64,000 nucleotides of DNA, from the NCBI RefSeq assembly GCF_947497915.1, contig NZ_CANMIJ010000001.1, forward strand, positions 861,611 to 925,610, read 5' to 3'. Origin of the DNA: an uncultured Erythrobacter sp. (GTDB lineage: Bacteria; Pseudomonadota; Alphaproteobacteria; Sphingomonadales; Sphingomonadaceae). The position numbers and the translations under genes were made by a program. Below the pieces are notes generated by a model, which searched no databases, had not been told where the DNA came from, and saw only the letters and a list, made by a program, of their open reading frames with translations. Each line of letters starts with the position of its first letter. Within the stretch, counting starts at the first letter, position 1. Of the stretch, positions 23,137 to 31,593 are shown one piece after another.

Positions 23137-24348
23137 ATGTCGACAGTTATGGTGATCGGAGCAGGCGGGGTCAGCTCAGTCTGCGTCCACAAAATGGCGA
23201 TGAACGCAGAGATTTTTCCGGAAATCCACCTCGCCAGCCGTACCAAGTCAAAGTGCGATGCCATTGCGGAAAGCGTAAAGATCCGCACTGGCCAGAATGT
23301 CGCGACTTACGAGATCGACGCCGAGGAAGTTCCGGCGATGGTCAACCTGATCAAGAAAGTCGGCGCGAACCTCGTGGTGAACCTCGCTCTGCCTTATCAG
23401 GATCTGCCGATCATGGATGCGTGTCTGGAGGCTGGCGTTCACTATCTGGACACGGCCAACTATGAGCCGAAGGACGAAGCCAAGTTCGAATATCACTGGC
23501 AGTGGGCGTATCACGACCGTTTCAAAGACGCGCGCCTGATGGCGCTGCTCGGCAGCGGTTTTGACCCCGGCGTGACCAGCGTTTTCACAATGTGGCTTAA
23601 GAAGCACAAGTTGAAGACGATCCGCACGCTCGACATTCTCGACTGCAATGGCGGCGACCATGGCCAAGCATTTGCGACTAACTTCAATCCGGAAATCAAC
23701 ATCCGCGAAGTGACTGCGCCTGCGCGGCATTGGGAAAACGGCGATTGGGTGGAAACGCCCGCGATGCAAGTTTCGACACCGTTTGATTTTGAAAAGGTCG
23801 GCACGCGCCAAGCCTATTTGATGTATCACGAAGAGCTGGAGAGCCTTTCGAAATTCAATCCTGAAATCGAACGCGCGCGGTTCTGGATGACGTTTGGTGA
23901 TGAGTATATCAAACACCTCACCGTGCTGCAGAATGTCGGCATGACTGGGATCGATCCGATCATGTATCAGGGTAAGGAAATCATCCCGCTGCAATTCCTC
24001 GCGGCCGTGCTGCCCAAGCCGGAGAGTCTGGGTGAGACGACCAAAGGCAACACGAATATCGGCTGCATCGCGACGGGAGAGGCGCTGGACGGTTCAGGCG
24101 AGAAGACTTTCTACATCAACAATATCTGCTCGCACGAGGCCGCCTACGAAGAGACAGGCAATCAAGCTGTTTCTTATACGACCGGCGTGCCCGCGATGAT
24201 CGGTAGTGCGATGATGGTGACCGGGAAATGGTCAGGTGAGGGCGTGTTTAATATGGAAGAAATGGACCCTGACCCGTTTATGGAGATGCTGAATGAGCAC
24301 GGCCTGTCGTGGCAGGTGAAGGAGCTGGACGGGCCGGTTACTTTTTAA
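23137..24348 (+). CDS. Carboxynorspermidine/carboxyspermidine synthase (saccharopine dehydrogenase family)
   Basis: This 403-residue enzyme has an N-terminal Rossmann start MSTVMVIGAGGVSSVCVHK. The family-specific segments LGSGFDPGVTSVF and LDCNGGDHG identify the carboxynorspermidine dehydrogenase branch, not lysine saccharopine dehydrogenase. It reductively condenses a diamine (putrescine or diaminopropane) with aspartate semialdehyde to carboxyspermidine or carboxynorspermidine. The ATG at 23137 follows AAAGGTAGTGATA; the GTG two codons upstream is less likely. The matching decarboxylase NspC is encoded two genes downstream. With the ornithine decarboxylase at 28247 providing putrescine, spermidine is the probable end product. 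Confidence 0.88.
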   Translation: MSTVMVIGAGGVSSVCVHKMAMNAEIFPEIHLASRTKSKCDAIAESVKIRTGQNVATYEIDAEEVPAMVNLIKKVGANLVVNLALPYQDLPIMDACLEAGVHYLDTANYEPKDEAKFEYHWQWAYHDRFKDARLMALLGSGFDPGVTSVFTMWLKKHKLKTIRTLDILDCNGGDHGQAFATNFNPEINIREVTAPARHWENGDWVETPAMQVSTPFDFEKVGTRQAYLMYHEELESLSKFNPEIERARFWMTFGDEYIKHLTVLQNVGMTGIDPIMYQGKEIIPLQFLAAVLPKPESLGETTKGNTNIGCIATGEALDGSGEKTFYINNICSHEAAYEETGNQAVSYTTGVPAMIGSAMMVTGKWSGEGVFNMEEMDPDPFMEMLNEHGLSWQVKELDGPVTF

Positions 24349-24389
24349 CCTTCTTCTCCTAAAATGATCGATCAATCAGGGGGATAGAG

Positions 24390-25133
24390 ATGGTTTGGGG
24401 AATGCCGCAGCCGCCACTCGGTGGAAAATTCGGGCCATATAATGACTTCGAAGGACCGGTAGACAATTTCGGAGATGGGTGGCGCCACCGGATGGTAAAA
24501 CATTGGGTCTCGCAATCGGACGCCGAGCGGCAGCGGCTGCAAAGTTATCTCTCGGATGAAGAGGTGAGCTATCCCTACACTGTAACCAAAAAGTTCACCG
24601 AAGAATGGGGCAAGATTCCTCTTGGCGAGCGCTTCACCGTTACGCCGCTCGAGCCGCATGAACCTTTCGAGTTCATCACGCTTGAGAAATCCTTTTCAGA
24701 ACTGGCATCAATCATCAATCTGAGCAGTGGCATCTGGGCAGTCGATGCGGCAGTGAAGGACATATTCGAACGCTTCGAACCTGGCATTCACAATTATCAT
24801 GAGATTGAAATTCGGATGCCGCGCAGTAAGATCTATTCGGGGCGCTTCTACGTGTTGATTGTTCAGCAATGGATCGATGGATTTGCGCCAGAAAAAAGCG
24901 ATGCTTCGAAATTCCGAACGTATAACTCCAACGGGCTGACTTGGTATGGTATCCACGGCGAGGCTGGCGTGATCCGAAATCTTGCTTTGCGCAATGGCGC
25001 GATCGAGCATGCTCATGTTTGGCGCGACCCTGCTTTCGCTGGAAAGATACTTTGCCTTTCTGACACAATTCGTGCGGAGCTGGATTCGGCCGGTTTATTG
25101 CTTCCCAAGCATTGGAAAATGAAAGTCGTCTGA
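24390..25133 (+). CDS. Imm11/DUF1629-like protein inside the polyamine operon
   Basis: This 247-residue soluble protein has features of the Imm11 (DUF1629) immunity-like family: an N-terminal variable part, a central FEPGIHNYHEIEIRMP with FYVLIVQQWIDGF after it, and a C-terminal HVWRDPAFAG...CLSDTIRAELDSAGL, which corresponds to the family's conserved end. Members are often found as immunity proteins of polymorphic toxins, but many are orphans. Here there is no toxin gene. The gene starts 42 bp after the carboxynorspermidine synthase and its stop overlaps the nspC start by one base (TGATG). It may have been captured by the operon. The family call is from pattern memory only. Confidence 0.6.
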   Translation: MVWGMPQPPLGGKFGPYNDFEGPVDNFGDGWRHRMVKHWVSQSDAERQRLQSYLSDEEVSYPYTVTKKFTEEWGKIPLGERFTVTPLEPHEPFEFITLEKSFSELASIINLSSGIWAVDAAVKDIFERFEPGIHNYHEIEIRMPRSKIYSGRFYVLIVQQWIDGFAPEKSDASKFRTYNSNGLTWYGIHGEAGVIRNLALRNGAIEHAHVWRDPAFAGKILCLSDTIRAELDSAGLLLPKHWKMKVV

Positions 25134-26326
25134 TGGAAACCAAAGCTGGTGATCCGGGCGCGTTCGCCCATTTTGACCTTTCGCGGGTCGAGAGCCCCGC
25201 ATTTGTTGTGGATGCGGCGAAGATCCGTGCGAACTGCCAAATTCTCGCAGGGATACGCGATGAAGCCGCGAGCGATGGCGGTTCGATCAAGGTGTTTGCC
25301 GCGCTCAAAGCGTTTTCCATGTGGTCCACCGCGCATATCCTTGGCGAGTATCTCGACGGAGTATCGACTAGCGGACTGTGGGAAGCACGGCTGGCGTCCG
25401 AGTTTTATGATGGTGAGATTGCGACCTATTCTGCGGCGTTCAAACCGGAGGAACTGGAAGAGATTTGCCGCCTATCCGAGCATGTGATTTTCAACTCGCC
25501 CGCTCAGATGAAGCGCGCGGCCTTGATCCTCGATCATGCGGCGACGACCGGCGGCGATGTCTCTGTGGGGCTGCGTATCAACCCTATGGTCGCGACCGGC
25601 GAAGTGCCGAAATACGATCCCAGCGCGCCAGGTTCGCGGCTCGGCTTTCCGCTCGATCAACTGACCGAGGAAGCGATGGAAGGTGTGGAGGGCATCCATT
25701 TCCACAATCTGTGCGAGCAAACTTTTGAGCCACTTCGCCAGACGTGGGACCGTGTGTTTGACGCAATCGAGCCGTGGTTTGGTCAGCTTAAATGGATCAA
25801 TATGGGGGGCGGGCACCACATCACGCGCGCCGATTATGAGCGCGACGAGCTGACAGAATTCCTGCGTGATGCCGCCGCTGATACGGGCGCTGAGATCATT
25901 ATCGAGCCGGGCGAGGCGATCGCACTGGATGCGGGCATTTTGGTCGGCACGTTGCTCGACACAGGCTTTAATGAAGTGCCCATCGGTATCAGCGATATCT
26001 CTGCCACGTGCCACATGCCCGATGTGCTCGAGGCGCCGTATCGCCCTGCCATGCTGGGTGAGCTTTCGAATGAAGACAGCATTCCGATCCGGCTGGGCGG
26101 GCCGTCATGCCTCGCTGGTGATGTGATCGGCGATTACAAATTGCCAGTTCCCGCCGAAGCAGGTGCGCGTTTCGCGTTTTTGGATCAGGCGCATTATTCG
26201 ATGGTGAAAACCAACACGTTTAACGGCGTGCAGTTGCCCAGCATCTGGCTGTGGGACAGTGAAACCGATGCGCTCGAATGCGTGAAGCGCTTTGAATACG
26301 AGGATTTTCGTGACCGGTTGAGTTAG
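25133..26326 (+). CDS. nspC: Carboxynorspermidine decarboxylase
   Basis: This 397-residue alanine-racemase-fold PLP decarboxylase has the PLP lysine in VFAALKAFSMW (about residue 56), the glycine-rich phosphate site NMGGGHHITR (about 222-231), EPGEAIA and the catalytic cysteine/Asp region GGPSCLAGDVIGDY near 320. It decarboxylates carboxynorspermidine or carboxyspermidine to the triamine. The ATG at 25133 shares a base with the stop of the Imm11-like gene; no strong ribosome site is seen, which suggests translational coupling. It completes the alternative spermidine route begun by the gene at 23137. Confidence 0.93.
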   Translation: METKAGDPGAFAHFDLSRVESPAFVVDAAKIRANCQILAGIRDEAASDGGSIKVFAALKAFSMWSTAHILGEYLDGVSTSGLWEARLASEFYDGEIATYSAAFKPEELEEICRLSEHVIFNSPAQMKRAALILDHAATTGGDVSVGLRINPMVATGEVPKYDPSAPGSRLGFPLDQLTEEAMEGVEGIHFHNLCEQTFEPLRQTWDRVFDAIEPWFGQLKWINMGGGHHITRADYERDELTEFLRDAAADTGAEIIIEPGEAIALDAGILVGTLLDTGFNEVPIGISDISATCHMPDVLEAPYRPAMLGELSNEDSIPIRLGGPSCLAGDVIGDYKLPVPAEAGARFAFLDQAHYSMVKTNTFNGVQLPSIWLWDSETDALECVKRFEYEDFRDRLS

Positions 26327-27336
26327 CGGCGGACGCTGCGGCGTTTCCGGCCAAAGCCTTCATTGGTCGGTTCATGGGCCTTGCCCAGCACCCGTCCACG
26401 TTCATTCTGATTGATCGCAAGAGCGAGACCGGCCAGCGCTTCGAATTGCTTTGCGGCCTCGCTCACGCGGGCTTCATCGCCAGCGGAATCGAGCGATCCG
26501 CTTTCAAACAAGTCCTGGCTTTCAACCGCGATTACGAGTGATCCGCGTGTGAATAGTGCGCGCACAGCATCGCCCTGAAACGCCTTTTCAACGGCAATCA
26601 GGTGCTCAACATAGGAGGGGTGAGCCAGAACACGCGCTTCGACCTGATCGTCGCTCCACAATTCAAATACGTCGTCAAAAGCAGGGTGCACCTGATCGAC
26701 GATATCAAGCCGGTGCCCGCGAAATTTCACATTGTCTTTGCGCCCGCCAAGCCCGAACCATTTCTTGTGCTTACCCGCGCGCTGCAAAAGGGTGGTGGAA
26801 TGAAACGGACGACCAAATTCCATTGCGATGATTGCACCGCGAAAAACGGTGACCCAGCGCCGGTTCTTGTTCGACCCTCGGCGTTCTTCCAAATGCGCTT
26901 CGTACAGTTCGAAACCGTGCCCTTCGATGTCGCCAAACCAGCGATCTTCAAAGTCGGAACGGTCATAGTCAGGGACAAGGCCATAAGTCCGGCACGCTTC
27001 AAATTCGCCGCCGGGCTCCAGATCATGGGCGTATTGCACGCCCAAACTTTGCGCGATCGCGGAATTGATCCCGATCTTGATCGCCTTTTTGGCGTTGGCA
27101 ATCGGTTGATATCCCCATGCAGAAACGCCCGCTATCGCCATAATGCTAATCATAACACTGAGGCCGCCACCAAAGAACGGGCCGAACCATAGGAACGCCA
27201 GAACCGGCATCAAACCGGCCGCGCCCCATGTCCAACGTGAATAGGCCGCTTCCTTGGCCTGCGCACGCATATCGGATTGCTGTCCGAGCCAGTTTCCCAG
27301 CTCGCCTTTCATCAATCCCTGGACATCAGTGCGCAT
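26323..27336 (-). CDS. DUF3137 domain membrane protein
   Basis: This protein of about 337 residues has two adjacent transmembrane segments near residues 35-80 and a large cytoplasmic DUF3137 domain (SDFEDRWFGDIEGHGFELYEAHLE, VFRGAIIAMEF, LDIVDQVHPAFDDVFELWSDDQVEARVLAHPSYVEHL). The ATG at 27336 is chosen because longer versions run into the divergent LemA promoter region. DUF3137 and LemA genes are commonly neighbours, and here they are divergent with 85 bp between. Role unknown; an envelope-associated function is assumed from the partner. The stop overlaps nspC by 4 bp on the opposite strand. Confidence 0.78.
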   Translation of the reverse strand: MRTDVQGLMKGELGNWLGQQSDMRAQAKEAAYSRWTWGAAGLMPVLAFLWFGPFFGGGLSVMISIMAIAGVSAWGYQPIANAKKAIKIGINSAIAQSLGVQYAHDLEPGGEFEACRTYGLVPDYDRSDFEDRWFGDIEGHGFELYEAHLEERRGSNKNRRWVTVFRGAIIAMEFGRPFHSTTLLQRAGKHKKWFGLGGRKDNVKFRGHRLDIVDQVHPAFDDVFELWSDDQVEARVLAHPSYVEHLIAVEKAFQGDAVRALFTRGSLVIAVESQDLFESGSLDSAGDEARVSEAAKQFEALAGLALAINQNERGRVLGKAHEPTNEGFGRKRRSVRR

Positions 27337-27421
27337 GATTCGCCGAAATTCCTTGTTAAAGCTGCGATCTTTTAACCAATAGGGGTTAGTATATAGTTGC
27401 CCGCATAAGGAGGGGTGCACA

Positions 27422-27994
27422 ATGTTTGAGATTCTTGGCCTGTTCTGGACATCTGCGATTGTCGTGATCGTCGTCGGTTTGGTCGTGCTAGTTATTGGTA
27501 TTTACAACAATTTGGTCGGGCTTCGTCAGAATGTGCGTCAGGGTGTAGCAGATATCGATGCGCAGCTTCGTTTGCGGCATGATCTCATCCCCAATCTGGT
27601 GGAGACCGTGAAAGGGTATGCCGGACATGAGGCGACGACGCTGGAAAATGTAATTCAGGCGCGAAACGCGGCATCAAAGGGCAATCCAACCTCGGGTGAT
27701 GAGAAGGGCCTAAAACTGGCTCTAGATAACCTGCTTGCTCTGGGTGAGGATTATCCTGACCTCAAAGCGAACACGAACTTTCAGGAGCTCCAGACCGAGC
27801 TTGCTGATGTCGAGGACAAGCTGGCGGCATCGCGCCGCGCGCTAAACGCAGCGGTTGCGCGCTTTAACTCTGCGCGTGAGGCATTCCCAGCGATCCTGTT
27901 CGCCGGAACACTTGGCTTCAATGAAGCCGACTTCAATCGTCTCGATGACAGCGAAAAAGGCACCGTCGACCAGCGCCCGGCAGTGTCGTTCTAA
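27422..27994 (+). CDS. LemA family protein
   Basis: This 190-residue protein has one N-terminal transmembrane helix (about 10-28), followed by the LemA helical bundle with the signature YNNLVGLRQNVRQGVADIDAQLRLRHDLIPNLVETVKGYAGHE and a C-terminal RFNSAREAFPA region. The ribosome site AAGGAGG is excellent. LemA proteins are envelope proteins of uncertain role, often encoded with DUF3137 or TPM-domain proteins. A strong terminator follows at 28013-28045, separating it from the downstream decarboxylase. Confidence 0.92.
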   Translation: MFEILGLFWTSAIVVIVVGLVVLVIGIYNNLVGLRQNVRQGVADIDAQLRLRHDLIPNLVETVKGYAGHEATTLENVIQARNAASKGNPTSGDEKGLKLALDNLLALGEDYPDLKANTNFQELQTELADVEDKLAASRRALNAAVARFNSAREAFPAILFAGTLGFNEADFNRLDDSEKGTVDQRPAVSF

Positions 27995-28012
27995 GCACCG
28001 ATTCATGAAAAT

Positions 28013-28045
28013 AGCTGCATGGCTCGGCGAGCTATGCAGCTTTTT
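28013..28045 (+). terminator. Rho-independent terminator of lemA
   Basis: AGCTGCAT (28013-28020) pairs with ATGCAGCT (28034-28041), with an inner GCTC/GAGC stem and a 3-nt loop, followed by TTTTT (28041-28045). Confidence 0.85.
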
Positions 28046-28246
28046 CGGAACTAAAACCGATATTTCCGTTGGTTAGATGAATGCCGCAATGCGGCGACCA
28101 ACGGAATTTATGACGTGACACGAATTTATTTTGCGCATCGGGCGATTGCCCCTATATGCGCCGCTCCGCTGCCCCAAGGGACTGAACCGCAAGGCAGCCT
28201 CAAAACCGTTTGGTTAAACAGCTGAACCTTCTGGGGGTCCCTTGAA
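28046..28246 (+). promoter_or_regulatory. Structured leader of ornithine decarboxylase (speF-like element candidate)
   Basis: This stretch holds several pairing elements. A 10-bp stem TTCCGTTGGT/ACCAACGGAA (28064-28073 with 28097-28106) is topped by GCCGC/GCGGC. GCTGCC (28168-28173) can pair with GGCAGC (28193-28198), or instead CAAGGGAC (28175-28182) can pair with GTCCCTTG (28237-28244), which abuts the TTG start and the GGGGG ribosome site. The two pairings cannot easily coexist. An RNA motif named speF is known upstream of alphaproteobacterial ornithine decarboxylase genes; assignment to it is by position and gene and needs a covariance model search. Confidence 0.55.
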
Positions 28247-29452
28247 TTGCACACTTACCCTGACGCCAAGACCGTAGCCCGGGCATTTCAGCCCGACGAG
28301 CCGGTTATCCTCAATCGTCCGCATGCGGCCAAGCGCGCCGCGGAGTATTTTGTTGGGAAGTTTCCTGGCAAGGTTCTCTACGCGGTAAAAGCCAATCCTG
28401 CGCCTGATTTGATCGAGGTTTTGTGGGAAGGCGGCGTGACGCATTACGACGTCGCCTCGATTGCTGAGGTGCGTCTGGTGCGCGAAGTGCTGCCTGATGC
28501 GACCTTGTGCTTCATGCATCCAATCAAAACGCCCAGCGCCATTCGTGAGGCGTATTTCAAGCACGGCGTAAAGACTTTTAGCCTCGACAGCACCGAAGAG
28601 CTGGAAAAGATTGTTGCGGCGTGCAGCGACCCCGAAACGGGCAAAGCGGCGGCTGATCTGCGGCTGTGCGTGCGTCTGCGCGTGTCATCTGAATATTCGG
28701 AGCTTTCGCTTGCAAGCAAGTTCGGCTGCGATCTGACCGAGTTGTCTGAATTGTTGCAACTCGCGCGCCAGCACTGCGACTGGCTTGGCGTATGTTTCCA
28801 TGTCGGCAGTCAGGCGATGACGCCGTTCGCTTTTGTCCAAGCACTCGACCGGACGCGCGCTGCCATTGCAGAGGCTTCCGTCGTAATCGACATGATCGAC
28901 GTGGGCGGCGGGTTCCCGAGCATTTATCCGGGAATGGAGCCGCCACCGCTCGAAGATTATTTCGCGATCATTCATCAGCATTTTTACGCACTGCCAATCG
29001 CCTACAATGCGGAATTGTGGTGTGAGCCGGGGAGGGCGCTTTCCGCTGAATACAGCTCAATGATCGTAAAGGTCGAAAAACGTCGCGGTTCGGAATTGTA
29101 CATCAATGACGGCGCGTATGGCGCACTATACGATGCTGCTCATGTCGCTTGGCGCTTCCCCGTCAACGCGCTTGAGGAAGATCTGCGCGACGGGTTGGAG
29201 GATTTCGCATTTTACGGCCCGACCTGCGACGATGCGGACTATATGGCTGGGCCGTTCCCGCTGCCTGCTGATATCCAGGCGGGCGATTACATCGAGATCG
29301 GGATGCTGGGCGCATATGGCGCGGCGATGAAAACCGGATTTAACGGGTTTGGCGATGCGGAATGCGTCGTTGTGACCGACGAACCAATGCTGAGCCTGTT
29401 CAACGGCACCCGAGTGCGCGAACCGAGCGATAACGTGGTGAGTTTGCGGTAG
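28247..29452 (+). CDS. Ornithine decarboxylase-like (alanine racemase fold, group IV)
   Basis: This 401-residue PLP enzyme has the PLP lysine in VLYAVKANPAP (about residue 49), the His that stacks on PLP in CFHVGSQ (about 185), the glycine loop DVGGGFPSIYPG (about 223-234), EPGRALSAE and the catalytic Cys in YGPTCDDADYM (about 327). It decarboxylates ornithine (possibly lysine) to putrescine (or cadaverine). The frame has a stop at 28223 and the only available start is TTG at 28247, preceded by GGGGGTCCC. A weak start codon behind a structured leader suggests tight translational control, as expected for polyamine feedback. Confidence 0.92.
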   Translation: MHTYPDAKTVARAFQPDEPVILNRPHAAKRAAEYFVGKFPGKVLYAVKANPAPDLIEVLWEGGVTHYDVASIAEVRLVREVLPDATLCFMHPIKTPSAIREAYFKHGVKTFSLDSTEELEKIVAACSDPETGKAAADLRLCVRLRVSSEYSELSLASKFGCDLTELSELLQLARQHCDWLGVCFHVGSQAMTPFAFVQALDRTRAAIAEASVVIDMIDVGGGFPSIYPGMEPPPLEDYFAIIHQHFYALPIAYNAELWCEPGRALSAEYSSMIVKVEKRRGSELYINDGAYGALYDAAHVAWRFPVNALEEDLRDGLEDFAFYGPTCDDADYMAGPFPLPADIQAGDYIEIGMLGAYGAAMKTGFNGFGDAECVVVTDEPMLSLFNGTRVREPSDNVVSLR

Positions 29453-29611
29453 CGGACTCTTTTTCAACGTTTCGTCGGAGAGTGGTTTTGATAGTCTGGT
29501 CACCAACAATGATACTGTTCGCCGCCGATCCAATTGCGGTTAGATAACGGGCTTTTGGGGCAATTTGCATTAGTTAGAAATGCGGCGCTTATTGCTCGAT
29601 CGCCAGCTCTT

Positions 29612-30142
29612 CTATTTCGCTTGGGACGATCCGGATTTGTGCTCCGCCGACTTAAAATCGTCTGGTGACAGGACCAACTGCTCGATAATTACCCCATACA
29701 CAAGGCCCAAGCCTCCCGTTGGTGAAGCTTCGCAAATGCCGCGCGACACCACGGTACATAATTGCCCGTCTTCCCGCGTTATGTCGGCCATGAATTGGAA
29801 GCTGGAGCCTATTTCCATCGCTCTATTCACTGCTGTTTCGACCGCGTCGCGGTCACTTGGTACGTAGTAGTTTATTGCATCACTCAACGTGGGTGGCCCT
29901 TGGCTGGGATCGCGTCCGTGCAGTCGATATGTTTGGGGTGACCACCATAGTTCGCCGCTAGCAATGTCGAGGCGCCAATGCCCTACTCCGCCGATCTTCC
30001 CCGCCATCCCCAATGTCGACCTGGTCCGATGCAACGCTGCGCGTGCTTCCGATAGCCAGCCCAACACCACTAAAAAAAGGATGATAAATGCGAGGCTCAA
30101 GACAGCTGCGATTGTCGGGTCAATAATTATTGGATCATTCAT
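29612..30142 (-). CDS. Membrane-anchored PAS domain protein without output domain
   Basis: This 176-residue protein has one N-terminal transmembrane helix (residues about 9-32) and a single PAS_3-type fold: GVGHWRLDIASGELWWSPQTYRLHG (about 55-79) followed by the helix VPSDRDAVETAVNRAMEIG and the strand pair SFQFMADITREDGQ and GLVYGVIIEQ. No kinase, GGDEF or helix-turn-helix follows. The ATG at 30142 is preferred over a TTG at 30178. It may be a remnant of a larger sensor or a small adaptor. Its ligand is unknown. Confidence 0.7.
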   Translation of the reverse strand: MNDPIIIDPTIAAVLSLAFIILFLVVLGWLSEARAALHRTRSTLGMAGKIGGVGHWRLDIASGELWWSPQTYRLHGRDPSQGPPTLSDAINYYVPSDRDAVETAVNRAMEIGSSFQFMADITREDGQLCTVVSRGICEASPTGGLGLVYGVIIEQLVLSPDDFKSAEHKSGSSQAK

Positions 30143-30519
30143 GAGCGCATGTCCGAAATCGAAGTATAGATAGGTCAAAGGGAATACTCTAGATTATACT
30201 CAGTCAAAATAATCAAATTTTCGGGGTATAGTAATTCTAAGCGGGGTCATTGTAATCACAAATTGCCTCTAAATGATGTGGTTACCTCTTGTCCGGTCGA
30301 GAATCCAAACGCCAGATCCTGTCAGTCAGGTAAAAGTGCTTAGCGAACGCTGCATAACAACGAACCAAAGAACTAGTCCAAGGGCCCTAAGCCAGAAGGG
30401 TTTCGACTTGGATCGCGCTGGCTCGGCAACTGGATGTGCTCTCAGAGTATTCTGCACGCAAAAAAAGGGCGGACCTTGCGGCCCGCCCTTTCTCGTAATT
30501 CACAACCAATCCGGTTGGC
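30143..30519. other. Intergenic region with AT-rich promoter area and a terminator
   Basis: The left part (30,170-30,270) is very AT-rich and is probably the promoter of the minus-strand PAS gene. The right part contains the terminator of the ompA-like gene. A 91-codon + strand frame (30273-30548) runs through the terminator and is rejected as a gene. Confidence 0.5.
30461..30491 (-). terminator. Rho-independent terminator of the ompA-like gene
   Basis: AAAGGGCGG (30464-30472) pairs with CCGCCCTTT (30483-30491). Read on the minus strand the stem is followed by a run of T (the A tract 30460-30466). It lies 29 bp after the OmpA-family stop. Confidence 0.8.
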
Positions 30520-31443
30520 TTAGTTCAAACCGTCAACGCTCTTGCTAACGAGGATGTTCACCGCGACGCGGCGGTTTCGCGACTTGCCGTATTCGCTATC
30601 ATTGTCCGCAGCCGGATCGGACGCGGCCATGCCGGTGGGTGTTAGCATGCGGTATGGCTTCCAACGGCATTCCTGCTGCAGGAAGTTGACCACGCGGCCA
30701 GCACGTTTTTCGCTGAGCTCTTGGTTCACTTCGTAGCTGCCGGTTGAATCGGTGTAACCGACGACCAAAAGCAGTGCATTGTCCATACCCTCGGCCTCGG
30801 ATGCGGCCTGACACAGTTCGCCGCGCGCTTCTGGCGACAGGTTGAACTTACCGCTGTCGAAATAGACGTTGGTCGTGCCTTTGAGATTGTATTGATCGAT
30901 ATCGCCAAAACGGCCCCGCAGTGCTTCGGTCGCGGCGGTGTTGGATGTGATCCGCGCGCCTTGCTGTTCGAAACGCTGGTTTGTACCGCTGCGGATCATC
31001 GCAGCCGTTTTCAGGTCTTTGTTGCTCACGCCGATTTCGGTTGCGACCAAGCGATTCGCCCACTCGACCGTTTCAACGCTCACTGGAAGACCATTGAGCA
31101 GTGCGTCAGAGGTCAAAGCCGTGCGGCCCAGACCAAGAAATCCGCCTTTGGCTTTGATCACGGTGCCGCTGCCAATTGTGACAACAGTGCTGGTGCCGTT
31201 AGCCGAGGTAACCTGAACACGGTCGCCATCGCGCGCTGAAATTAGGCCTTCGATTTCAGGGCCTTCGGTAAGGCCGCTGAGATCCGCTGGTGGTGAACCT
31301 GTGACAGTGGTCAACACGTCACCTTGGGACTGCGCCGAAACGCGAATAGGACCCGCATCTTGCGCTGACAAAGCGGCCGGAACCGCCATCGAAACTACGG
31401 CCACAGCAGCAAGACCACGCGACCTGAGTGAAATCTTTTTCAT
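30520..31443 (-). CDS. OmpA family outer-membrane/peptidoglycan-binding protein
   Basis: This 307-residue exported protein has a signal peptide (KKISLRSRGLAAVAVVSMAVPAALSA), a central beta-rich region with repeats of GDRVQVTSANGTSTVV type (about 70-160), and a C-terminal OmpA-like domain (about 185-305). The OmpA part has VYFDSGKFNLSP, VVGYTDSTGS, LSEKRAGRVVNFL and NRRVAVNIL, the peptidoglycan-binding motifs. The ATG at 31443 is preceded by GAAGGAGT. It probably anchors the envelope to the cell wall. The middle part resembles DUF5666-like beta domains but is not assigned. Confidence 0.85.
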   Translation of the reverse strand: MKKISLRSRGLAAVAVVSMAVPAALSAQDAGPIRVSAQSQGDVLTTVTGSPPADLSGLTEGPEIEGLISARDGDRVQVTSANGTSTVVTIGSGTVIKAKGGFLGLGRTALTSDALLNGLPVSVETVEWANRLVATEIGVSNKDLKTAAMIRSGTNQRFEQQGARITSNTAATEALRGRFGDIDQYNLKGTTNVYFDSGKFNLSPEARGELCQAASEAEGMDNALLLVVGYTDSTGSYEVNQELSEKRAGRVVNFLQQECRWKPYRMLTPTGMAASDPAADNDSEYGKSRNRRVAVNILVSKSVDGLN

Positions 31444-31593
31444 TATGTACTCCTTCAAACTCGCCCCGCTATGGCCCCTGACACTTTCATTCCGATGAAT
31501 TTACAAGTGTGAACAGGCTTTCGAGGGGCAATTCGGGTGTCAGTTGCGGCGAACCGTTGATATTCGGCCTGCAGGCATCATCCCGACGAAGGG

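Noticed and set aside
24390..25133. Toxin-immunity module
   Set aside because: Only an immunity-family-like protein is present. No polymorphic toxin, secretion-system or second immunity gene is found nearby.
30273..30548. 91-codon frame as a gene
   Set aside because: It runs through a terminator hairpin and into the antisense of the ompA-like gene, with no protein-like composition.
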